Source: Sphingomonas liriopis (GTDB lineage Bacteria > Pseudomonadota > Alphaproteobacteria > Sphingomonadales > Sphingomonadaceae). From it: a stretch of DNA of 64,000 nucleotides. Where the stretch lies: positions 62,001 through 126,000 of the forward strand of contig NZ_JAMLDY010000010.1 in NCBI RefSeq assembly GCF_024211255.1. Reading direction: 5' to 3'. The notes beneath the pieces were generated by a model. It had not been told where the DNA came from. It did not search any database and worked only from the letters and a program-made list of their open reading frames with translations. Of this stretch, positions 57,573 to 64,000 are shown one piece after another. The number at the start of each line of letters is the position of its first letter. Position 1 is the first letter of the stretch. A program made the translations under genes and the position numbers.

Positions 57573-57908
57573 GTGAAGGCCACGATCTACCACAATCCCC
57601 GCTGCGGCACCTCGCGCACCACGCTCGCGCTGCTCACCGAAGCGGGCGCCGACGTCACCGTCATCGAATACCTCAATCACCCGCCGACCGTCGCCGACCT
57701 CTCGCGCCTCTACGCCCGCGCCGGCATCACCCCGCGCGAAGGCCTGCGCCTCACCGAACCCGCCGCCAGGGCGCTCGCCGACGCCGACGACGCGACGATC
57801 CTCGAAGCGATGGCGATCGACCCGATCCTCATCCAGCGCCCGCTGGTCGAGACCGACAAAGGCGTCGTCCTCGCGAGACCGCCGGAAAAGGTCCTGACGA
57901 TCCTCTGA
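57573..57908 (+). CDS. arsC: Arsenate reductase, glutaredoxin-dependent (ArsC family)
   Basis: The 111-residue protein has the thioredoxin-fold ArsC start ATIYHNPRCGTSRTTLALL with nucleophile C11, the EYLNHPPTVADLSRLYARAG segment and ILIQRPLVETDKGVVLARPPE, in which the arginines bind arsenate. It reduces arsenate using glutathione and glutaredoxin. A GTG start follows GAGGGGAA. No arsenite pump or ArsR is nearby, so a Spx-like or housekeeping role is also possible. Confidence 0.9.
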   Translation: MKATIYHNPRCGTSRTTLALLTEAGADVTVIEYLNHPPTVADLSRLYARAGITPREGLRLTEPAARALADADDATILEAMAIDPILIQRPLVETDKGVVLARPPEKVLTIL

Positions 57909-57942
57909 CCGAGCGAGGCGGCACCCCGCCCGCCAACCTCCC

Positions 57943-58051
57943 CCGTCACCCCGGACGTGTTCCGGGGTCCACCGGGCCGCAAGCGTAAAGCCCGCCTCTC
58001 TAATCCCGCGCCTCGCCGCAGAGTGGACCCCGGAACAAGTCCGGGGTGACG
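57943..58051. repeat. Paired inverted repeat, family A (copy 7, mixed variant)
   Basis: The left arm is of the ACGTGTTCC variant and the right arm of the ACAAGTCC variant, so the central bases do not pair perfectly. With the sigma-54 promoter further right it accounts for most of the 395-base gap 57909-58303; the stretch 58052-58243 shows no gene. Confidence 0.88.
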
Positions 58052-58066
58052 AATGGTGATTGGTGA

Positions 58067-58964
<898 letters not shown>

Positions 58965-59000
58965 AACGCCGCACCTGCGGCGAGAGCAAGGGAAGAACAC

Positions 59001-60413
59001 ATGGCTGCGACTGCCAACGACATCCTGAACAAGATCAAGGACGAGGAGATCGAGTGGGTCGATCTGCGCTTCACCGACCCCAAGGGCAAGTGGCAGCACC
59101 TCACCATGGTCGCCAGCATCATGGGCGAGGACGAGTTCACCGACGGCCTGATGTTCGACGGTTCGTCGATCGAGGGTTGGAAGGCGATCAACGAATCGGA
59201 CATGGTCCTGAAGCCCGATCTCGACGCGGTCTACACCGATCCCTTCTCGGCGACGCCGATGCTGATCGTGTTCTGCGACGTGGTCGAGCCGTCGACCGGC
59301 GAGCTCTACGCCCGCGATCCGCGCTCGACCGCCAAGCGCGCCGAGGCGTATCTCAAGACCACCGGCATCGGCGACACCGTCTACGTCGGCCCGGAAGCCG
59401 AATTCTTCATGTTCGACAACGTGCAGTTCGACACGAACTATGCCGCGTCCTACTTCAAGATCGACGATATCGAGCTGCCGACCAACACGGGTCGCGAATA
59501 CGAAGGCGGCAACCTCGGCCACCGTCCGCGCGCCAAGGGCGGCTATTTCCCCGTCGCGCCGGTCGATTCCGCGGTCGATATCCGCGGCGAGATGGTCTCG
59601 ACCATGCTCGAAATGGGCCTGCCCTGCGACAAGCACCATCACGAGGTCGCCGCCGCGCAGCACGAACTCGGCATGACTTTCGGCACGCTGACCACCACCG
59701 CCGACCGCATGCAGATCTACAAGTACGTCGTGCACCAGGTCGCGCATGCCTATGGCAAGTCGGCGACCTTCATGCCCAAGCCGATCAAGGAAGATAACGG
59801 CTCGGGCATGCACACGCACTTCTCGATCTGGGACGGCAAGACCCCGCTGTTCGCGGGCGAGAAATATGCCGGCCTGTCCGACATGTGCCTGTATTTCATC
59901 GGCGGCATCATCCGCCACGCCAAGGCGATCAACGCCTTCACCAACCCGACCACCAACAGCTACAAGCGGCTGGTGCCGGGCTACGAAGCGCCGGTGCTGC
60001 TCGCCTATTCGGCGCGCAACCGTTCGGCCTCGTGCCGCATCCCCTACGGCACCGGCCCCAAGGCGAAGCGCGTCGAAGTGCGCTTCCCCGACGCGATGGC
60101 CAACCCCTATCTCGCCTATGCGGCGCTGATGATGGCGGGCCTCGACGGCATCCAGAACAAGATCCACCCCGGCGAGGCGATGGACAAGAACCTGTACGAC
60201 CTGCCGCCGGCAGAGCTCGCGCAGGTGCCGACCGTCTGCGCGTCGCTGCGAGAGGCGCTGGAATGCCTGACCGCCGACCACGACTTCCTGCTCAAGGGCG
60301 ACGTGTTCTCGAAGGACCAGATCGAGGCATACGTCGAGGTGAAGTGGGCGGAGGTCGCGCGCTGGGAAATGACCCCGAGCCCGGTCGAATATGATATGTA
60401 CTACAGCGCGTAA
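59001..60413 (+). CDS. glnA: Glutamine synthetase, type I
   Basis: The 470-residue enzyme has [18 protein letters not shown] (the Asp50-like loop), EAEFFMFD, the ATP-binding [12 protein letters not shown] region and RVEVRFPDA. The adenylylation tyrosine is Y399 in [10 protein letters not shown], so it is of the adenylylated GSI-beta kind controlled by P-II through GlnE. It lies 36 bases after the inserted small gene in the sigma-54 operon, with a bidirectional terminator beyond. Confidence 0.98.
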   Translation: MAATANDILNKIKDEEIEWVDLRFTDPKGKWQHLTMVASIMGEDEFTDGLMFDGSSIEGWKAINESDMVLKPDLDAVYTDPFSATPMLIVFCDVVEPSTGELYARDPRSTAKRAEAYLKTTGIGDTVYVGPEAEFFMFDNVQFDTNYAASYFKIDDIELPTNTGREYEGGNLGHRPRAKGGYFPVAPVDSAVDIRGEMVSTMLEMGLPCDKHHHEVAAAQHELGMTFGTLTTTADRMQIYKYVVHQVAHAYGKSATFMPKPIKEDNGSGMHTHFSIWDGKTPLFAGEKYAGLSDMCLYFIGGIIRHAKAINAFTNPTTNSYKRLVPGYEAPVLLAYSARNRSASCRIPYGTGPKAKRVEVRFPDAMANPYLAYAALMMAGLDGIQNKIHPGEAMDKNLYDLPPAELAQVPTVCASLREALECLTADHDFLLKGDVFSKDQIEAYVEVKWAEVARWEMTPSPVEYDMYYSA

Positions 60414-60489
60414 GGCGCGGCTACGACCGCGCCGGTGCGGCTTGCCGCATCCGCGCTGTCGGCCAGCCTCATGGCACATGAGGACTGAC

Positions 60490-60555
60490 GGCGTGGCTCC
60501 GCCACGCCGCCGCCTGAAACGAAAAGGGCGCCCGTCTCACGACAGGCGCCCTTCC
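60490..60555. terminator. Hairpins and bidirectional terminator between glnA and the HAD operon
   Basis: GGCGTGGC-TCC-GCCACGCC (60490-60508) is a perfect hairpin. AAGGGCGCC (60524-60532) pairs with GGCGCCCTT (60545-60553) around a 12-base loop, flanked by A-rich and T-rich bases on the two sides. It separates glnA from the converging HAD gene. A further GGCGCGG/CCGCGCC hairpin starts right after glnA. Confidence 0.75.
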
Positions 60556-60574
60556 TTTCGAAACGAAACTTGCC

Positions 60575-61321
60575 CTATTTCTGGCACGCCACGATCGCGG
60601 TCACGACCGAGATCGTCTCCTCCGGATCGCGCACGCGTACCGTATCGAGGCCGAGCTCCTTTGCCGGATAGTCGTTGCCGCCGGGGAAGATCGCGTCGCC
60701 GATGAACATCATGCTGTCGAGCGGGATGCCGCTCTCGTCGCGCAGCTTCTTGAGGCCATAGGCCTTGTCGACACCCTCCTGCGTGATGTCGATCGAGGTC
60801 GCGCCGCCCATGTTGATCGACAGGCCCGGCAGCCGCTGCTTGAGGTCCGCCTGGATCACCTTGCGCTTCTCGAACTTGGGGTCCCAATGCTCCTTTTCCT
60901 TCACCGGGGCTTCCTGGCCCAATGCGGAGAAGGTGATCTGGCTGCCGCGGTCCTCGATCCGCTCGCCCCAGGTCTGCTCGGGCTTGAAGCCGGTCGCCTC
61001 CAGGGATTCGTCGAACGCCTTCAGGATCTTCGCCTTGGTCGCGTCGTCGAACAGCTCGGCATAGACCGAATTCCACGCGCCATCGCGATAGGTGTAGAGC
61101 TTCGTGCCCGTCGTCGGCATCAGCCACAGCTTCGACAGGTCGGCGCGCGCCGGCAGGCGGCTCGCCACCTGCTTCTGGAACTGCGGCCAGTCGCCGCCCG
61201 AGATCACCGCGACATGCGCGACGCCGAGCAGATCGGCGAGCGCCTCGCCCATCGGGTCCTGCAGGGGCTGTTTGCTCTCGGCCAGCGTTCCGTCGAGGTC
61301 GAAGGCGATCAGCTGTTTCAT
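60575..61321 (-). CDS. HAD-IIB phosphatase, phosphomannomutase-like
   Basis: The 248-residue protein has HAD motif I FDLDGTLAESKQPL and ends with motif IV GDAIFPGGNDYPAKEL. Both the Asp nucleophile and general acid Asp in motif I are present. The general fold and SITFSALGQEAP segment recall the eukaryotic-type phosphomannomutases and related HAD-IIB enzymes; either a sugar-phosphate phosphatase or mutase role is possible. Its start overlaps the second HAD gene (ATGA). Confidence 0.88.
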   Translation of the reverse strand: MKQLIAFDLDGTLAESKQPLQDPMGEALADLLGVAHVAVISGGDWPQFQKQVASRLPARADLSKLWLMPTTGTKLYTYRDGAWNSVYAELFDDATKAKILKAFDESLEATGFKPEQTWGERIEDRGSQITFSALGQEAPVKEKEHWDPKFEKRKVIQADLKQRLPGLSINMGGATSIDITQEGVDKAYGLKKLRDESGIPLDSMMFIGDAIFPGGNDYPAKELGLDTVRVRDPEETISVVTAIVACQK

Positions 61322-62136
61322 GCAGGGGCTCCAAGGCGGGGAAAGATGATGGTGTGAATCGCGTGCGCGACCCCGTCGGCGTCATTGCCGGTCGTCACGT
61401 CATGGGCAATGGCCTTCACCGGATCGGGCGCATTGCCCATCGCGATCGCGAGGCCGGCGCGTTCGAGCATCGGCACGTCGTTATACTGGTCGCCGAGCAC
61501 CGCCACCGCATCCAGCGGCTGGTCGAACGTCCGGGCGAGCGCGACCAGCCCGTCGCCTTTGTTGGCGGCAAGCGCGGTCACGTCGAGGTAATAGACCTGG
61601 CTCTGCGCGATCGTCGCGTCCTCACCATGCGCCGCCTTGCAACGCTCGGCGAGGCCCGCGAGCATCGCCGCGTCGTCGCTGACGAAGGTGATCTTGTCGG
61701 CGCGGTCCAGCAGGTCGGCGAAATCGGTGGTGACGACTGGGTCCTGGTTGGACGCACGCCGTTCGCTGTCGACATGCGCGCCGACGTCGGTCGAGGCGTA
61801 CCAGCGGTCGTCGGCGAAGACCCAGATATCGGCACCGCTGTCCGCGGCGATGGCCATCACGCCACGGGCCACCGCTTCGTCGACGACATGATGTTCGGTG
61901 ATGGTCCCGTCGCGGCGGAAGACGATGCCGCCGTTGAACGCCGCCATCGCCGCATCGAGCCCAAGCGTCTCGGCGATCGGCATGATCCCCGACATCGGCC
62001 GCGCGCTGATGACGGTGAAGCCGACGCCCGCCGCCTCCAGCCGCAGCACGGCGTCGGTGGTGGCGGGGGTCAATTGCTTGTGCTTGTCGACGAGCGTGCC
62101 GTCGATATCGGATACGACCAGACGGATCGGGGTCAT
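61318..62136 (-). CDS. Cof-type HAD-IIB sugar phosphatase
   Basis: The 272-residue protein carries [16 protein letters not shown] (motif I), [10 protein letters not shown] (motif II), the [11 protein letters not shown] motif III Lys and the [13 protein letters not shown] motif IV. This is the Cof/YidA type of HAD hydrolase that dephosphorylates sugar phosphates. It is overlapped by four bases at both ends: by gnd upstream and the other HAD gene downstream. Confidence 0.9.
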   Translation of the reverse strand: MTPIRLVVSDIDGTLVDKHKQLTPATTDAVLRLEAAGVGFTVISARPMSGIMPIAETLGLDAAMAAFNGGIVFRRDGTITEHHVVDEAVARGVMAIAADSGADIWVFADDRWYASTDVGAHVDSERRASNQDPVVTTDFADLLDRADKITFVSDDAAMLAGLAERCKAAHGEDATIAQSQVYYLDVTALAANKGDGLVALARTFDQPLDAVAVLGDQYNDVPMLERAGLAIAMGNAPDPVKAIAHDVTTGNDADGVAHAIHTIIFPRLGAPA

Positions 62137-63116
62137 TGCGGGATTTCGACGTGACCGCCGAAGCCGAAGCGCATCGCCGAGAGCACCTGATCGCCGAACG
62201 TATGCTCGACGCGGCTGCGGTAGCGCGCGAACAGCGAAGCGGTGAGGACGTTCGCCGGCACCTTTTCCTCCATCGCCGCGTCGATCGTCCACTGGCCCTC
62301 GCCCGAATCGGCGACGCTGCCCGAGAAGCCCTCCAGCTTGCCGTCCTTGGCGAGCGCGATCGCGGTGAGATCGAGCAGCCACGACGAGATGACGCTGCCG
62401 CGCCGCCACACTTCGGCGATATCGGTCATGTTGAGGTCGAAGCGTTCGTCCTCGGGCAGCTTGTCGCTGTTCTTCGATTTCAGGATGTCGAAGCCCTCGG
62501 CATAGGCCTGCATCAGGCCGTATTCGATGCCGTTGTGGACCATCTTGACGAAATGGCCGGCCCCGGCGGGGCCCGCGTGGATATAGCCCTTTTCGGCCCG
62601 TTCATCAACGACGTCGGCGACACGGCCGGGGGTGCGCGGGATGCTGCCGAGGCCGGGCGCGAGCGCGTCGAAGATGGGATCGAGCAGATTGACCGTCCCG
62701 GTGTCGCCACCGATCATCATGCAATAGCCGCGCTCCAGCCCCCAGACGCCGCCGGAGGTGCCGACGTCGACGTAATGGACGCCCTTGCCGGCCAGCAGCT
62801 TGGCGCGGCGGATGTCGTCCTTGTAGAAGGTGTTGCCGCCGTCGATGACGATGTCGCCGTCACGCGCGCCTTCGCCGATCGCGGCGATCGTGTCCTCGGT
62901 CGGGGCGCCGGCGGGGAGCATCACCCACCAGATCGCCGGGCTGTCCAGCTTGCCGCGCACGTCGTCGAGCGAATTGGCGGCAATCGCGCCGTCCCTGGCG
63001 AGCGTGGCGACCGCGTCGGCGCTGCGGTCGTAGGCGACGATCTCATGCCCTGCCTGCATCAGCCGGCGGGCGATATTGCCACCCATGCGGCCGAGGCCGA
63101 TCAGTCCGATCTTCAT
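62133..63116 (-). CDS. gnd: 6-phosphogluconate dehydrogenase, decarboxylating, short (GntZ-like) form
   Basis: The 327-residue enzyme has the Rossmann motif [19 protein letters not shown] and the substrate loop [21 protein letters not shown]. The catalytic Lys is in [19 protein letters not shown]. At 327 residues it belongs to the short class, often NAD-preferring, rather than the 470-residue NADP type. It makes ribulose-5-phosphate. Start at 63116 (MKIGLIGLG) fits; the longer frame upstream runs through repeat. It is first in the gnd-HAD-HAD unit. Confidence 0.93.
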   Translation of the reverse strand: MKIGLIGLGRMGGNIARRLMQAGHEIVAYDRSADAVATLARDGAIAANSLDDVRGKLDSPAIWWVMLPAGAPTEDTIAAIGEGARDGDIVIDGGNTFYKDDIRRAKLLAGKGVHYVDVGTSGGVWGLERGYCMMIGGDTGTVNLLDPIFDALAPGLGSIPRTPGRVADVVDERAEKGYIHAGPAGAGHFVKMVHNGIEYGLMQAYAEGFDILKSKNSDKLPEDERFDLNMTDIAEVWRRGSVISSWLLDLTAIALAKDGKLEGFSGSVADSGEGQWTIDAAMEEKVPANVLTASLFARYRSRVEHTFGDQVLSAMRFGFGGHVEIPQ

Positions 63117-63250
63117 GTCTGCTGTCCTGCCGGTTGTTGCGGTGATGGGGGCTAAACGGAGCGGCGGCGGTTGGGTTGCGGGTGATGGAGGCCGCGGAAG
63201 GTCACAAAGGTCACGGGGTATGGGGGTCCTGAACGCCGTCCCCATTCCTT

Positions 63251-63357
63251 TGTCACCCCGGACTTGTTCCGGGGTCCACCGGGCCGCGAGCCCTACGTTC
63301 CCCGTCATGCCGCATGCCTCGCCGCAGAGTGGACCCCGGAACAAGTCCGGGGTGACG
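63251..63357. repeat. Paired inverted repeat, family A (copy 8)
   Basis: TGTCACCCCGGACTTGTTCC... and ...GGAACAAGTCCGGGGTGACG occupy the gap between gnd and the transaldolase gene, both leftward. The rest of this 264-base gap holds no gene that I can see. Confidence 0.9.
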
Positions 63358-63380
63358 CGGAGGTGAGGCAGGGCGAACCT

Positions 63381-64000
63381 TTAAACCGCAGCCGGCTGCT
63401 TGGCGGCGATCGAGCCCAGCAGGTCGTCGAACGCCTTGGCGAACGACGCGACGCCCTGTTCGACCAGCGTGTCGGTGACGCCGTTCAGGTCCAACCCCAA
63501 CCGTTCCGCTTCCGCCAGCACGCGGCGCGCGTCCTCGACGTCCTCGTTCAGCGTGTCCGCCACCGTGCCGCGTTCGCGGAAGGCGTCCATCGTCGCCGGC
63601 GGCATGGTGTTGACCGTGTCGCGGCCGATCAGCGTGTCGACGTAGAGCGTGTCGCGATACGCTTTGTCCTTGACGCCCGTCGACGCCCACAGCAGCCGCT
63701 GCGGCTGCGCGCCCTTGGCGGCGAGCGCCTGCCAGCGATCCGACTTCTCGAAGTCGAGGAACCATTGGTAGGCCAGCTTGGCGTTGGCGATCGCGACCTT
63801 GCCGCGCAAGGCTTTCAACGCCTCCGCCTCGGGATCGTTGGCGGCGACGCGGTCGTCGATCGCCTTGTCGATCATCGTGTCGATGCGGCTGACGAAGAAG
63901 CTGGCGACGCTGGCGATCCGGTCGATCGGCTGGCCCTGCTTGACCCGCTCCTCGAGACCGGCAGCATAGGCCTCGGCGACGCGGATGTACGCGTCGAGCG
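63381..64000 (-). CDS. tal: Transaldolase (C-terminal part, 5' truncated by window edge)
   Basis: The reading frame is open to the right edge, so about 206 C-terminal residues are visible. The Schiff-base lysine is probably in RLLWASTGVKDKAYRD, and the following DTLYVDTLIGRDTVNTMPP stretch is typical of the actinobacterial/alphaproteobacterial transaldolase class. It ends with SIAAKQPAAV, without the glucose-6-phosphate isomerase domain fused in some relatives. It works in the pentose phosphate pathway with gnd downstream. Confidence 0.93.
   Translation of the reverse strand, partial: LDAYIRVAEAYAAGLEERVKQGQPIDRIASVASFFVSRIDTMIDKAIDDRVAANDPEAEALKALRGKVAIANAKLAYQWFLDFEKSDRWQALAAKGAQPQRLLWASTGVKDKAYRDTLYVDTLIGRDTVNTMPPATMDAFRERGTVADTLNEDVEDARRVLAEAERLGLDLNGVTDTLVEQGVASFAKAFDDLLGSIAAKQPAAV

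Overview
The window is very GC-rich, densely coded chromosomal DNA from an alphaproteobacterium. It most resembles a sphingomonad (Sphingomonas or a close relative). The evidence is a PEP-CTERM type PrsK/PrsR/PrsT module, a caulobacter-type Tad (Cpa) pilus locus, a CIRCE-controlled groES-groEL operon, a glnB-glnA pair behind a sigma-54 promoter, and many 'CACCCCGGAC...GTCCGGGGTG' and 'CTGAGCCTGTCGAAG' intergenic palindromes. The genus is an inference. I see no rRNA, tRNA, CRISPR array, prophage or transposase.

Layout: 1-9.6 kb carries the end of an ABC-F ATPase gene, then a leftward operon (polyprenyl-phosphate sugar transferase, prsK, prsR, prsT, DUF815 ATPase), and divergently a GDP-mannose synthesis gene. 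This looks like surface polysaccharide synthesis with its sigma-54 regulation. 9.6-13.2 kb holds a DUF3429 membrane protein and a tightly packed five-gene leftward operon: two DUF2589-type proteins, two small unknown proteins and a metzincin-like zinc protease. This operon is the best candidate for an undescribed system. 13.3-17.6 kb is groES-groEL with its promoter, CIRCE operator, terminator and unusual 3' hairpins, then a secreted S9 peptidase. 17.8-25.9 kb holds sppA, an acetyltransferase gene, two small lower-GC genes, a TRIC-type channel, an outer-membrane-like protein, ychF, a phosphodiesterase lipoprotein and a MaoC dehydratase.

26-36 kb holds a Tyr/Gly/Arg-rich lipoprotein, proS-apt, an EamA exporter, and the full glycine cleavage operon gcvT-gcvH-gcvPA-gcvPB led by a tandem glycine riboswitch. 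36-42.9 kb holds a three-gene unknown operon, a 26-bp tandem repeat in front of ispH, thrB-rnhA, yegP, and an FAD oxidoreductase with an alpha/beta hydrolase. 42.9-50 kb is the Tad pilus locus cpaA-cpaB-cpaC-cpaD-cpaE-tadB-tadC. The ATPase gene cpaF, normally between cpaE and tadB, is missing.

50-64 kb holds a ThDP enzyme, small stress-type proteins including CsbD, a ThiS-ThiG fusion, aroQ-accB-accC, arsC, glnB, an extra small gene, glnA, and a leftward sugar-phosphate group (transaldolase, 6-phosphogluconate dehydrogenase and two HAD phosphatases). Most intergenic gaps are filled by at least six families of paired inverted repeats. These account for nearly all non-coding space not explained by the regulatory elements.
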